This document shows positions 9,086 to 19,558 of a DNA stretch of 64,000 nt, one piece after another (the stretch's first letter is position 1; every line of letters begins with the position of its first letter). Location of the stretch: NCBI GenBank assembly GCA_030429105.1, contig JAUIDE010000003.1, positions 38,688-102,687 of the forward strand, in the 5' to 3' direction. Source of the stretch: Alphaproteobacteria bacterium (GTDB lineage Bacteria; Pseudomonadota; Alphaproteobacteria; Rhodobacterales; Rhodobacteraceae). The notes beneath the pieces are model-generated. The model had not been told where the DNA came from, did not search any database, and saw only the letters and a list, made by a program, of their open reading frames with translations. The position numbers were made by a program, and so were the translations under genes.

Positions 9086-10378
9086 TCACTCGGCGGGCAT
9101 CAGCGGCTGGCCGCGCTCCTGCGCCGCCTTCAGCGTCTCCACCGGGTCGCCGGAGCCGAACACGGCCTCCGTCATCGCCTCCTTCATCATGTTCTCCACC
9201 TGCCGGTAATTCGGGCCGGGGAAGGCGATGTTGGGCGTGAGCCGTTCGAGCTGGGAGAGGTTGGGCTTGATCATCGGGTTCGCCTCCACCCAGTCCTTCA
9301 GCCATTTCGGGTCCTCCACCATGCCGGGGCGGAGGGGGAGGTAGCCGATCTTCGTCGTGATCTCGTTGTAGGCGTATTCGGAGGTGAGGAACTTCATCAG
9401 CTCCCAGGCCGCGCGCTGCTTTTCCGGCTCCTTCGAGAAGAGGAAGAGCGCGGAGCCGGAATTGGTCGGCGCGGTCGGCTTCTCGCCGAAGGCGGGCATC
9501 GGGGCGACGCGCAGCTCGAAATTGCCCTCGGCGGCCTTGATGAGCCGGTTCTGCACGGCGCTCGTCCAGAGGAACATGCCGAGATTGCCGGACTGGAACG
9601 TGTCGAGATGGGCGCCGACGTCGATCCGCGCATGGGCGCCGCTGTCCATCAGGTCCCGCAGCATGGCGACCGCCTCGGCCGCCGCCGGGTCCGCGAAGGT
9701 GAGCGTGTTGCCGTCGCGCACCTTGCCGCCGTTGGACATGACGATGGCCTGATAGACGAAGGTGCCGTCGATCGGGCCATAGGCGCCGGGGAAGAAGCCG
9801 TGCTTGCCGGTCGCCTTCGTGATGGCGAGCCCGGCGTCCTTCACCTCCTCCCAGGTCCGCGGCGGCTGGTCCGGGTCGAGCCCGGCGGCGCGGAAGAGAT
9901 CGGCGTTGTAGAACATCACCGGGGTCGAGAAGACATAGGCGAGGCCATAGGTCTTACCCTCCACCTCGCCGAGCGCGAGGCCGTTCGGGACCATGCCTAC
10001 GGAATGGGCGGCGAGCTCCTCGCCCGCGAGGTCTTCGAGCGGCTCGGCGCCAAGCTCCTTTGCGGCGTAGATCAGGTCCCGGAACACGAGCTGCGCGAGG
10101 TCGGGCTGCATACCCGCCACCATGTCGGCCTGCACGCGGGAGAGGACTTCGTTGGAGGGCGCCGCGATAGGCTCGACCGTCACGAGCGGGTTGCGCCGCA
10201 TGAACTCCTCGATCAGCCCGAGCGTCGCCTCCCGCCCGAGCCCGGCGGAGGCGAGGTTGTAGTTGTAGAAGGTGATCGTCACCGGCTCGGTGATCGCCTC
10301 CGCCATCTCGGCGGCGGCGATTTGCGGCGCGGCCAGCGTGGCGAGGAGGCCGGCGGCGAGGAGATGTCGCTTCAGCAT
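9086..10378 (-). CDS. Extracellular solute-binding protein (family 1, UgpB-like)
   Basis: Signal peptide MLKRHLLAAGLLATLAAPQIAAA; GLAYVFSTPVMFYNADLFRAAGLDPDQPPRTWEE. Confidence 0.9.
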   Translation of the reverse strand: MLKRHLLAAGLLATLAAPQIAAAEMAEAITEPVTITFYNYNLASAGLGREATLGLIEEFMRRNPLVTVEPIAAPSNEVLSRVQADMVAGMQPDLAQLVFRDLIYAAKELGAEPLEDLAGEELAAHSVGMVPNGLALGEVEGKTYGLAYVFSTPVMFYNADLFRAAGLDPDQPPRTWEEVKDAGLAITKATGKHGFFPGAYGPIDGTFVYQAIVMSNGGKVRDGNTLTFADPAAAEAVAMLRDLMDSGAHARIDVGAHLDTFQSGNLGMFLWTSAVQNRLIKAAEGNFELRVAPMPAFGEKPTAPTNSGSALFLFSKEPEKQRAAWELMKFLTSEYAYNEITTKIGYLPLRPGMVEDPKWLKDWVEANPMIKPNLSQLERLTPNIAFPGPNYRQVENMMKEAMTEAVFGSGDPVETLKAAQERGQPLMPAE

Positions 10379-10400
10379 GGTTGGTCCTTTCCTTGAGAGG

Positions 10401-11252
10401 TCAGCCGGCCCGCGCAAAGGCGGCGCCGTCGCGGGCGAGCGCCCGCTCCCGGAGTTCGACGAGGGGGTAGTTGGCGAGTTCCGCGCGGTCCTGCGGCAGC
10501 GGGACGACGGCGAGGGTGAGGCCCGAGGGGCGGATCGTCCCGATCCCGAAGCCGGCGCCGCGGACCATGCGGAGCCGGTCCGCCGCGAGGATGTCCGTCG
10601 CCGCATGGAGCCCGGCGCCGACGATCACGGGAACCCCACGCCAGAGCGAAAAGCGGTCATGGTGGATATGGCCGGAGAGGATTCCGACGACGCCCCGCCC
10701 CTCGATCAGGTCGCCGAGCCGCGCCGACTGCTCCGGCGGCAGGGCGCGCCAGGGCGTGTCGTCCGCGCCCCCGGCGAGGTTCGGCGGATGATGCGCGACG
10801 ATCAGCTTCGGCAGGCCGGGATGCGCCGCCAGCCGATCCTCCAGAAAGCCGAATTGCGCCTCGTCCAGCGCGCCGCCGATGGCGCCCGGAACCGAGGTGT
10901 CGAGCGCGATGACGTGCACGCCGGCATGGACGGCGTCATGGTCGAGCGGGGCGGAGGAGGCGCTTCCCGTCATCGCCTCGTGGAACCCTTCCCGCGTGTC
11001 GTGGTTGCCGAGCGCCCAGATCACGGGCAGGCCCGTCCGCGCCATTTCCGCCGCGAGAACGCGGAAACTCTCAGCGTCCCCGGCGTTCGTGAGGTCGCCC
11101 GAGGCCACGATGAAATCCGGCGCCGGCGCGATCCGCGCGATTTCCGCCAGCGCGGCGCGGAGCGTCGTGAGCGTGTCGCTGTGCAGGTGCGGGTCGTCCG
11201 GCCGGCCGATATGGATGTCGGTCAGGTGGACGAAGACCGGGTCTCTCGCCAT
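10401..11252 (-). CDS. Calcineurin-like phosphodiesterase (GpdQ/CpdA-like)
   Basis: HLTDIHIG, SGDLTNAGD, GNHDTR, VAHHPP, SGHIHHD metallophosphoesterase motifs. Confidence 0.9.
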   Translation of the reverse strand: MARDPVFVHLTDIHIGRPDDPHLHSDTLTTLRAALAEIARIAPAPDFIVASGDLTNAGDAESFRVLAAEMARTGLPVIWALGNHDTREGFHEAMTGSASSAPLDHDAVHAGVHVIALDTSVPGAIGGALDEAQFGFLEDRLAAHPGLPKLIVAHHPPNLAGGADDTPWRALPPEQSARLGDLIEGRGVVGILSGHIHHDRFSLWRGVPVIVGAGLHAATDILAADRLRMVRGAGFGIGTIRPSGLTLAVVPLPQDRAELANYPLVELRERALARDGAAFARAG

Positions 11253-12346
11253 TGGGTCTCACTCTCGGTTGCGACGGGTTCGGGTTCTGCCCGCGCGCCG
11301 TCCTCCGCCCGGAAGGCGTGGACATGGGCGGCGGGGATGCGGACGGCGAAGGGCGCGGAGGGCGCCGCCTCGCCCGCCCGGCGGATCAGCGTCACCGCCT
11401 CGCCGCCCGGCGCGCGGGCGTGGATGTGAAGCTCGGCGCCCATGTCCTCCGCGAGGTCGGGCGCGAAGCGCGGGCCGGGGCTGGACGGGTCCGCCGCTAT
11501 GTCCTGCGGCCTGACCCCGAGTTCGAGCGCCGCGCCCTCGGGAAGGCGCCATCGCGCGCCGGGGCAGGGCTCCCAGCCGCCCGCGGCGCGGGCCCGCCCT
11601 TCCCGGTCGATCCGGGCGGGGAAGAAGATCATCGGCGGCGTGCCGACGAAGCCGGCGACGAAGCGGGAGGCGGGGCGGCGCCAGACCTCGCCGGGCGCAC
11701 CGACCTGCCGGATGCGCCCGCCCTCCATCACCACCAGCCGGTCCGCCATCGTCATCGCCTCGAGCTGGTCATGGGTGACGAAGATCGAGGTCGCGCCAAG
11801 CGCGCGGTGGAGCCGCTTGATCTCCAGCCGCATCTGGAGCCGGAGCCGGGCGTCGAGATTCGAGAGCGGCTCGTCGAAGAGGAAGACGCGCGGACGGCGG
11901 ACCATGGCCCGCCCCATCGCCACACGCTGCCGCTGCCCGCCGGAAAGCTGGTGCGGCCGCCGCTCCAAGAGCGGCTCCAGCTCCAGCATCGCGGCGACTT
12001 CCCGCACCCGCGCCTCGCGCTCCGCGCGCGGAACGCCGGCGACCTTCAGCGCATAGCCGATATTCCCGGCGACGCTCATATGCGGATAGAGCGCGTAGTT
12101 CTGGAACACCATCGCGCAGCCGCGCCGCCCGGGCGGGACGCCCTCCATCGGCTCCCCGTCGATTTCGATCTTCCCGGCGCCCTGCTCCTCCAGCCCGGCG
12201 ATCATGCGCAGCAGGGTGGACTTGCCGCAGCCCGAAGGCCCGAGGATGACGACGAAATCTCCGGACGCGATGGAGAGATCGACGTCGCTGACGACGGCGG
12301 GGCCGCCGAAATCCTTGCTCAAGCCCTCGATGCGGATTCCGGCCAT
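11222..12346 (-). CDS. ABC transporter ATP-binding protein (UgpC/MalK type)
   Basis: GPSGCGKSTLLRMIAGLE, LSGGQRQRVAMGRA, FLFDEPLSNLDA, C-terminal TOBE region. Confidence 0.93.
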   Translation of the reverse strand: MAGIRIEGLSKDFGGPAVVSDVDLSIASGDFVVILGPSGCGKSTLLRMIAGLEEQGAGKIEIDGEPMEGVPPGRRGCAMVFQNYALYPHMSVAGNIGYALKVAGVPRAEREARVREVAAMLELEPLLERRPHQLSGGQRQRVAMGRAMVRRPRVFLFDEPLSNLDARLRLQMRLEIKRLHRALGATSIFVTHDQLEAMTMADRLVVMEGGRIRQVGAPGEVWRRPASRFVAGFVGTPPMIFFPARIDREGRARAAGGWEPCPGARWRLPEGAALELGVRPQDIAADPSSPGPRFAPDLAEDMGAELHIHARAPGGEAVTLIRRAGEAAPSAPFAVRIPAAHVHAFRAEDGARAEPEPVATESETQWRETRSSST

Positions 12347-12367
12347 GCGTTCCCTCCGGAGACGGGC

Positions 12368-13060
12368 CTAGAGCGATTCCCCGACAGCTGCGTGACGGGC
12401 GCCGAACGGCGTTCGGGAGCCGGGCGGCTCGGGCCGCGCGAACATCGGCGCGGAGACCTCCACGATCCGCTCGATCAGCGCCTCCGGGTCCTCCGCCCCG
12501 CCTCCTCCCGCGAGGAGGCGGGAGCGGGCGCGGTGCCGGGTGATCTGGCTGCGGACGCCGAGCACGGCGTTGACCCGCCAGCCGATCTCCCCCTCGTCGA
12601 ACCAGGGCGCGATCCGCCGGAGCTGCCGGATGAAGGCGCGGTGATGGTCGAGGCTCTCCGTCATCCGCGCGAAGCGGCCTGGCCGGTCGCTCAGCGTGGC
12701 GAGGCCGTGCATGTAGGTGAAGACGCGGTAGCGGCTTTCGGGGTCGAGGCTCCAGCGGATCGAGGGGCCGACAAGCGCGGCGAGCACGCCGGCGAGGCCC
12801 GGCGGCTCGGGCCGCCGCCGGTCGATCTCCGCCTGGAGCGCCGTCAGCCGCTCCGCGTTGAGGCGGCGATAGGCGTCCATCGCCGTCGCGGCCACGAGGT
12901 CCTCCAGCGAGCCGAAATGATGCGAGACGGAGGAGGCGGCGACGCCGGCCTCCGCCGCGATGGCGCGCACCGTCACGTCGGAGAAGCGGCGCGAGCGGCG
13001 GATCACCCGCTCACAGGACTGGATCAGCCGGACGGAGGTTTCGCATTCGCGCGCGCTCAT
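12368..13060 (-). CDS. TetR-family transcriptional regulator
   Basis: N-terminal HTH: VTVRAIAAEAGVAASSVSHHFGSLEDLV. Confidence 0.88.
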   Translation of the reverse strand: MSARECETSVRLIQSCERVIRRSRRFSDVTVRAIAAEAGVAASSVSHHFGSLEDLVAATAMDAYRRLNAERLTALQAEIDRRRPEPPGLAGVLAALVGPSIRWSLDPESRYRVFTYMHGLATLSDRPGRFARMTESLDHHRAFIRQLRRIAPWFDEGEIGWRVNAVLGVRSQITRHRARSRLLAGGGGAEDPEALIERIVEVSAPMFARPEPPGSRTPFGARHAAVGESL

Positions 13061-13226
13061 GGAACCCCGCTTAGGCCGCTCCTGCGACGCTTTGGTGACT
13101 TCGCGGGCGGCTTTACCGCGGCGAACGCCGTTCGGGCTTTGTCAGCGAAGGGTTACGGCGCCGAAAAATCCGTGTCGCGGAACGGTGGTCCAAGCCTCGG
13201 CGCCGCAACCCGAGGATGTTCCGCCC

Positions 13227-14048
13227 ATGACCGACCCCGCCCTTCCCGCCATCGGCGCCGCGATGCCCATCGCGCTCCTGCCGGTCTATCGCGACTGGCT
13301 GATCGAGGCCGACCGCGACCTCGAAATCCAGGACTTCTTCCGGATCGACGCGCTGGAGGACTGGTCGGGCCTCGCCGCCGAGGCGAAGCGCCAGCTCGAC
13401 GGCTGGCGGGGTCGGCTCGGCATCCACGGCCCCTTCTGGGGCTTCACCATCGCGAGCCATGACGCGGACGTGCGGGCGCTCGTCATCCGCCGGATGCTGA
13501 AGGGCCTCGAAGTCTGCGAGGGCCTCGGCGCGACGCAGATGGTGATCCACAGCCCCTACACGACCTGGGACTTCAACAATCTCGACTATACGCCCGGCGC
13601 ACGCGACGCAGTGGTGGAGCGGGCGCATCAGACGCTCGGCGCCGTCGTGAAGCGGGCGGAGGAGACCGGCGTCACGCTCGTCATCGAGAACATCGAGGAC
13701 AAGGACCCGAGGGACCGTCTCGCCCTCGCCCGCTCCTTCGATTCGCCCGCGGTGAAGGTCTCGCTCGATACCGGGCACGCCTTCTATGCGCAGGTCTCCA
13801 CCGGCGGCGCGGCGGTGGACTATCACGTCGCCGTCGCGGGCGAGATGCTCGACCATGTCCATGTGCAGGACGCGGACGGCCATGCGGACCGGCACTGGGC
13901 GCCGGGCGAGGGGACGATCCCCTGGCGCGCCGTCTTCACCGCCCTCGCGCGACTGGAGACGAAGCCGCGGCTGGTTCTGGAATTGCGGGACAATTCGCGC
14001 ATCCCGGCCGGCGCCGCGCATCTCGTCGGGCTCGGCCTCGTACGCTGA
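13227..14048 (+). CDS. Sugar phosphate isomerase/epimerase (xylose isomerase-like TIM barrel)
   Basis: VIENIEDKDPRDR, SLDTGHAF, DHVHVQDADG. Confidence 0.85.
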   Translation: MTDPALPAIGAAMPIALLPVYRDWLIEADRDLEIQDFFRIDALEDWSGLAAEAKRQLDGWRGRLGIHGPFWGFTIASHDADVRALVIRRMLKGLEVCEGLGATQMVIHSPYTTWDFNNLDYTPGARDAVVERAHQTLGAVVKRAEETGVTLVIENIEDKDPRDRLALARSFDSPAVKVSLDTGHAFYAQVSTGGAAVDYHVAVAGEMLDHVHVQDADGHADRHWAPGEGTIPWRAVFTALARLETKPRLVLELRDNSRIPAGAAHLVGLGLVR

Positions 14049-14147
14049 CCCAGAGCCTTCACCAAAACTTCAACTGCGCATCATCGCGAGGACTCGCCTC
14101 GCGCCGACCCTGAAAACCCTTGAGCCCCACTTCAGAAGGAGGTCCCG

Positions 14148-15794
14148 ATGACCAGCCTCACTCGCCGTCTCGTCCTCGGCGGCGGCGCCGCCGCGACCGG
14201 CGCGCTGATCCTGCCGCGCTTCGCCATCGGCCAGTCCGACCAGCGCCCCTCGATCACCATCGCGGTGCAGAAGGTCTCCAACTCCAACACGCTCGACGTG
14301 ATGCGCGAGCAGTCCAATGTCGGGGAGCGGATCTTCTTCTCCTCGATCTGGGAGGGCCTCATCGGCCGCGACTGGCTCGGCGGCCTCAAGAGCGTGCCGC
14401 TCCTCGCCACCGAATGGCGCCGGATCGACCCGCAGACGGTCGAGCTGAAGCTTCGCCAGGGCGTGAAGTTCCATAACGGCGACGAGATGACGGCGGAGGA
14501 CGTGGCCTTCACCTTCTCGCGCGAGCGCATGTTCGGCGACACCGAGGCGAAGAACCGCTCCACGATCACGACGCTTGAGCAGGGCACGCCGCCGCGCGCC
14601 GGCAAGGAGCTGCCGACCGAAGTGACGGCCTATGCCCGCAGCGCCTGGCCCGACCTCGTGAAGGTCGAGCCGGTGGACCGCTACACGGTGCGCTTCCACA
14701 ACGCCTCCCCGGACGTGACGCTGGAGGGCCGCCTCTCCCGCTACGGGTCCGACATCTGCTCGCAGCGCGGCTGGGACGAGGCCTCCTCCTATCTCGACTG
14801 GGCGAGGAAGCCCGTCACCACCGGCCCCTACATGGTCGCCGAGTTCTCGCCGGACAGCCATCTCCTCCTCGTCGCGCATGACGAATACTGGGGCGGCCGC
14901 CCACCGCTCGCCTCGATCCGCTTCGTCGAGGTCCCCGAGGTGGCGAGCCGCGTGAACGGCCTCCTCTCCGGCGAATACCAGTTCGCCTGCGACATGCCGC
15001 CGGACCAGATCCCCGGCATCGAGGCGAACGCCGCCTTCGAGGTGCAGGGCGGGACGATCCTCAATCATCGCCTCACCGTGTTCGACAAGCACCACGAACA
15101 GCTGCAGGACCCGCTGGTGCGCCGCGCGCTCACCCACGCCATCGACCGGCAGCTGATCGTGGACGCGCTCTGGGCCGGGCGGACCACCGTCCCCAAGGGG
15201 CTCCAGTGGCCCTATTACGACGACATGTTCATCGAGGACTGGGCGGTTCCCGCCTATGACCCGGCGCTCGCCGCCGACCTCGTGAAGCAGTCCGGCTACA
15301 AGGGGGACCCGATCCCCTATCGCCTCCTCAACAACTACTACACCAACCAGGTCGCGACGGCGCAGATCCTCGTCGAGATGTGGAAGACCGTGGGCCTCAA
15401 CGTCGAGATCCAGATGGTCGAGAACTGGGGCCAGATCCTCGAACGGGGCGAGACCCGCGCGATCCGCGACTGGTCCAACTCCGCGCCGTTCAACGACCCC
15501 GTCTCCTCCATCGTGAACCAGCACGGCCCGAATGGCGGCCAGCAGCAATGGGGCGAATGGACGAACGCCGAGGCCAACCAGATGTCCGAGGTCATGCTGA
15601 CTTCGACGGACCGGGCGGCGCGCAAGCAGGCCTTCCGGCGGATGCTGGAAATCTGCGAGCGGGAGGACCCGGCCTTCACCGTGCTCCACCAGAACGCGAC
15701 GTTCACGGCGAAGCCGAAGTCGATCAAGTGGCAGGCGGCGCCGGCCTTCGCGATGGACTTCCGCCCCGGCAACTTCGAGATGGGACGGTCTTGA
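14148..15794 (+). CDS. ABC transporter substrate-binding protein (SBP family 5, peptide)
   Basis: TAT-like signal (TRRLVLGGGAAATGALILP); KLRQGVKFHNGDEMTAEDVAFTF. Confidence 0.92.
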   Translation: MTSLTRRLVLGGGAAATGALILPRFAIGQSDQRPSITIAVQKVSNSNTLDVMREQSNVGERIFFSSIWEGLIGRDWLGGLKSVPLLATEWRRIDPQTVELKLRQGVKFHNGDEMTAEDVAFTFSRERMFGDTEAKNRSTITTLEQGTPPRAGKELPTEVTAYARSAWPDLVKVEPVDRYTVRFHNASPDVTLEGRLSRYGSDICSQRGWDEASSYLDWARKPVTTGPYMVAEFSPDSHLLLVAHDEYWGGRPPLASIRFVEVPEVASRVNGLLSGEYQFACDMPPDQIPGIEANAAFEVQGGTILNHRLTVFDKHHEQLQDPLVRRALTHAIDRQLIVDALWAGRTTVPKGLQWPYYDDMFIEDWAVPAYDPALAADLVKQSGYKGDPIPYRLLNNYYTNQVATAQILVEMWKTVGLNVEIQMVENWGQILERGETRAIRDWSNSAPFNDPVSSIVNQHGPNGGQQQWGEWTNAEANQMSEVMLTSTDRAARKQAFRRMLEICEREDPAFTVLHQNATFTAKPKSIKWQAAPAFAMDFRPGNFEMGRS

Positions 15795-16777
15795 CCCCTC
15801 TCGTCGCCATCAGCGGCCTCTCCGTCTCCTTTGACGGGGCGGCCGCCCTTCACGGCGTCGATCTCTCGCTCGCGCCGGGGGAGGCGCTCGGGCTCGTCGG
15901 CGAATCGGGTTCGGGGAAATCCGTAACCTGGCTCGCCGCGCTCGGGCTCCTGCCGCCCCATGCGGCGGTTTCGGGCTCCGTCCGGCTCGAGGGCGCCGAG
16001 ATCCTCGGCGCGCCCGCTTCGACGCTGGACCGCCTGCGCGGCGGCCGCGTCGCGATGATTTTTCAGGACCCGGCCTCCTCACTCAACCCAGTGCTGACCA
16101 TCGGCAAGCAGATCGGCGAGGCGCTGGCGCTCCATCGCGGGCTCGACGGGCGGGCGCGGATGGCGGAGGCGAAGCGGCTCCTTGATCTCGTCGGGATGCC
16201 CGATTCCGCGCGCCGCCTCTCCGCCTATCCGCACGAGCTTTCGGGCGGGCAGAACCAGCGCGCGATGATCGCCATGGCGCTCGCCGGCCGGCCCGACCTC
16301 CTGATCGCGGACGAACCGACCACCGCGCTCGACGTGACAATCCAGGCGCAGATTCTCGAACTCCTCGCGTCGCTGCGGAAGGAGACGGGGATGGCGCTCG
16401 TCCTCATCAGCCACGATCTCGGCGTCGTGGCGGAGACCTGCGACCGCGTCGCGGTGATGTATGCCGGTCGGATCGTGGAGGAGGCGCCGGCGCTCGCGCT
16501 CTTCGAGGCGCCGCGCCATCCCTATGCCGAGGGCCTGATCGGCGCGCTGCCGCTGCTCGACGGGCCGCGCCGGCGGCTGACGGCGATTCCGGGAACCGTG
16601 CCCGACCCGAGGGAGGCGCCGCCCGGCTGCGCCTTCGCGCCCCGCTGCCCGAAGGCCGCGTCCGCCTGCGCCGGGGCGGTCCCTGCGCTCACCGAGGTCG
16701 GCCCGGCCCGCCGCGCCGCATGCTTCTTCCCGCTCCGCTCAACCCCCTCCCGCGCCGAACGGAAGGTGACGGCATGA
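15791..16777 (+). CDS. Dipeptide/oligopeptide ABC transporter ATP-binding protein (DppD/OppD type)
   Basis: TTG start overlapping upstream stop; [44 protein letters not shown]. Confidence 0.92.
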   Translation: MTPLVAISGLSVSFDGAAALHGVDLSLAPGEALGLVGESGSGKSVTWLAALGLLPPHAAVSGSVRLEGAEILGAPASTLDRLRGGRVAMIFQDPASSLNPVLTIGKQIGEALALHRGLDGRARMAEAKRLLDLVGMPDSARRLSAYPHELSGGQNQRAMIAMALAGRPDLLIADEPTTALDVTIQAQILELLASLRKETGMALVLISHDLGVVAETCDRVAVMYAGRIVEEAPALALFEAPRHPYAEGLIGALPLLDGPRRRLTAIPGTVPDPREAPPGCAFAPRCPKAASACAGAVPALTEVGPARRAACFFPLRSTPSRAERKVTA

Positions 16778-17754
16778 CGCCGCTGCTGGAGGCGGAGGGG
16801 CTCGCGCGCGTCTACGCCTCGCGCCGCGGCGTCTTCGGCCGCCCGGTCGCTGTCCGGGCGGTGGACCATGTCTCGCTCCGCCTCGGGCGGGGGGAGACGC
16901 TGGGCGTCGTCGGCGAATCGGGCTCCGGCAAGTCCACCGCCGGGCGGCTCCTCCTCGGCTTCGAGGCGCCCGACGAAGGCGAGGCGCGTTTCGACGGCGC
17001 GGCCATGCCGCCGCCGGGCTCGCCCGAATGGCGCCGCCTGCGGGCGCGGATGCAGATGATATATCAGGACCCGCTCGGCGCGCTCGACCGGCGGCTCACC
17101 GTCGCGGCGCAGGTGAAGGAACCGCTCGACATCCACGGGATCGGCGCGCCGGAAGATCGCGCCGCGCGGGCGGCGGAGCTGCTCGCCGCCACCGGCCTCT
17201 CCGCGCGGATCGGCGCGCGGCGGCCGCATGAACTGTCCGGCGGGCAGAGGCAGCGCGCCGTGATCGCACGCGCGCTGGCCACGCGGCCCGATCTTCTCGT
17301 CTGCGACGAGCCGGTTTCGGCGCTCGACGTCTCGATCCAGGCGCAGGTGGTGAATCTTCTCTCCGACCTCCAGGCGGAGCTTGGCCTCGCCATGATCTTC
17401 ATCAGCCACGATCTCCGCGTCGTCCGGCAGATCAGCGCGCGGGTCGCCGTCATGTATCTCGGCCGGATCGTGGAGGAGGGGGCGGCGGACGACATCTTCG
17501 CCCGGCCGGTCCATCCCTATACGAAGGCCCTCGTCTCCGCGGCGCCGGCGCCGGGCAAGACGGGCAAGCGCATCCTCCTCGAAGGCGAGCCGCCGAATCC
17601 GGCCGCGCGGCCCTCGGGCTGCGCCTTCCATCCGCGCTGCGCCGTCGCCGTCCCCCGCTGCCGGGCGGAGGTTCCTTCGCTCGCCGATCTCGGGGCCGGG
17701 CGGCGCGCGGCCTGCCATCTCGTCGCGCCGCTTTCCGGGCAGGAGGCCGCCTGA
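16774..17754 (+). CDS. Dipeptide/oligopeptide ABC transporter ATP-binding protein (DppF/OppF type)
   Basis: [47 protein letters not shown]. Confidence 0.92.
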   Translation: MTPLLEAEGLARVYASRRGVFGRPVAVRAVDHVSLRLGRGETLGVVGESGSGKSTAGRLLLGFEAPDEGEARFDGAAMPPPGSPEWRRLRARMQMIYQDPLGALDRRLTVAAQVKEPLDIHGIGAPEDRAARAAELLAATGLSARIGARRPHELSGGQRQRAVIARALATRPDLLVCDEPVSALDVSIQAQVVNLLSDLQAELGLAMIFISHDLRVVRQISARVAVMYLGRIVEEGAADDIFARPVHPYTKALVSAAPAPGKTGKRILLEGEPPNPAARPSGCAFHPRCAVAVPRCRAEVPSLADLGAGRRAACHLVAPLSGQEAA

Positions 17755-18689
17755 TGCTCCGCTTTCTCGCCGTCCGCTTCGGCCGCGCGCTTCTCACCGT
17801 GGCGCTCGTCGTCACCTTCGCCTTCGTCGTGCTGCGGCTCTCCGGAGACCCGGCGACGCTGATCCTCGGCCCGGAAGTGCCGCCCGAGGCGATCCGCGCC
17901 TTCCGGGAAAGCTGGGGGCTCGACGAGCCGCTCTGGCGGCAATATTTCAGTTATTTCGGGGCGATAGCCTCCGGCGACCTCGGCAATTCGATGCGGGACG
18001 GGCGCCCGGCTCTCGAACTGGTGGCGGACCGCATCCCGGCCACGCTGGCGCTGACCGTGCCCGCGCTCCTCCTCAAGATCGGCATCGGCATTCCCGCCGG
18101 CGTCTACGCCGCGATGCATCGCGGCGGGCCGATCGACCGGACGGTGATGCTGGTCGCTGTCGCGGGCTTCACCGTCCCCTCCTTCGTCCTCGGCCTCGTG
18201 CTCGTGATGGTCTTCTCCGTGCAGCTCGGCTGGCTCCCCTCCGGCGGGCGGGACACATGGCTCCATGCGGTGCTGCCCATCGTCACGATGGGCGTCGGCG
18301 GCGCGGCGATCCTCGCCCGGTTCACGCGCTCGGCGATGATCGAGGTGCTGGGCCAGCCCTATATCCGCACCGCCTCGGCCAAGGGCGTGCCCTGGGGCGC
18401 GGTGATCCGCGGCCACGCCCTGCCGAACGCGGCGATCCCGACCGTGACCATCGTCGGCTTCATGGTCGGCAGCCTGATCGCGGGGGCGGTGGTGGTGGAG
18501 AGTGTCTTCTCCTGGCCCGGGGTCGGGCGGCTCCTCGTCGTCGCCGTCTCGAACCGCGACCTTGCGGTGGTGCAGACCATCCTCCTCCTCGTCGCGGCGA
18601 CGATGGTGACGGCCAACCTGATCGTCGATCTCCTCTACGGCGCGCTCGACCCGCGGATGCGGCGCGGCGCGGGGCAGGGGGCGCACTGA
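17754..18689 (+). CDS. ABC transporter permease (DppB type)
   Basis: TASAKGVPWGAVIRGHALPNAAIP EAA loop. Confidence 0.93.
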   Translation: MLRFLAVRFGRALLTVALVVTFAFVVLRLSGDPATLILGPEVPPEAIRAFRESWGLDEPLWRQYFSYFGAIASGDLGNSMRDGRPALELVADRIPATLALTVPALLLKIGIGIPAGVYAAMHRGGPIDRTVMLVAVAGFTVPSFVLGLVLVMVFSVQLGWLPSGGRDTWLHAVLPIVTMGVGGAAILARFTRSAMIEVLGQPYIRTASAKGVPWGAVIRGHALPNAAIPTVTIVGFMVGSLIAGAVVVESVFSWPGVGRLLVVAVSNRDLAVVQTILLLVAATMVTANLIVDLLYGALDPRMRRGAGQGAH

Positions 18690-18690
18690 G

Positions 18691-19539
18691 ATGGCGCTCG
18701 CCGAAGCCTCCGCCCCGCGCCCCGGTCTCGCCCGGCCGCCGCTCGGCATCCTCCTCGCGCTCCTCTGGATCGCGCTGATGCTCTTCCTCGCGGTCTTCGG
18801 GGACTTCGTGGCGCCGCAGGAATTCACCGCGATGGACCTGATGGCGCGCCTCTCCCCGCCCTTCACCGAGGGCCACTGGCTCGGGACGGACGAGCTGGGG
18901 CGGGACGTCCTCTCGCGCCTCATCGCCTCGATCCGCGTCTCGCTCATCATCGCCTTCGGCGCGACGCTGATCTCCGCGGCGCTCGGCACGACGCTCGGCT
19001 TCCTCGCGGCGCATTTCCGCGGCTGGGTGGAGCAGGCGGTGCTGATGCTCGCGGATTTCCAGGCGGCGATGCCGTTCCTCATTCTCGCCCTCGCCGTGCT
19101 CGCCTTCTTCGGGAACGACCTGACGCTTCTGGTGCTGCTGATGGGCCTCTACGGCTGGGAGCGCTATGCGCGCATCGCGCGCGGCCTCGCCATTTCCGCC
19201 GGGGCGCAGGGCTACGCCAGCGCGGTGCGCCAGCTCGGCGGGACGCCGCGGCGCGTCTATCTCCGGCACATCCTGCCGAACATCGCCTCGACCCTCATCG
19301 TCTCGATGACGCTGGTCTTCCCGGAGGTGATCCTGCTCGAATCCGGCCTCTCCTTCCTCGGCCTCGGCGTGCAGCCGCCGATGACGAGCCTCGGCAACAT
19401 GGTCGGCTACGGGCGCGAATACATCACGCGCGCGCCGTGGATCCTGCTTTCCCCCGCCGTCGTGATCGTGCTGACGACGCTCGCCGTCTCATCGCTCGGC
19501 GACTGGCTGAGGGACCGGCTGGACCCGACGACGCGCTGA
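18691..19539 (+). CDS. ABC transporter permease (DppC type)
   Basis: GTDELGRDVLSRLIASIRVSL; SAVRQLGGTPRRVYLRHILPN. Confidence 0.93.
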   Translation: MALAEASAPRPGLARPPLGILLALLWIALMLFLAVFGDFVAPQEFTAMDLMARLSPPFTEGHWLGTDELGRDVLSRLIASIRVSLIIAFGATLISAALGTTLGFLAAHFRGWVEQAVLMLADFQAAMPFLILALAVLAFFGNDLTLLVLLMGLYGWERYARIARGLAISAGAQGYASAVRQLGGTPRRVYLRHILPNIASTLIVSMTLVFPEVILLESGLSFLGLGVQPPMTSLGNMVGYGREYITRAPWILLSPAVVIVLTTLAVSSLGDWLRDRLDPTTR

Positions 19540-19558
19540 GGCGCCCCGGAGGCTCCGC

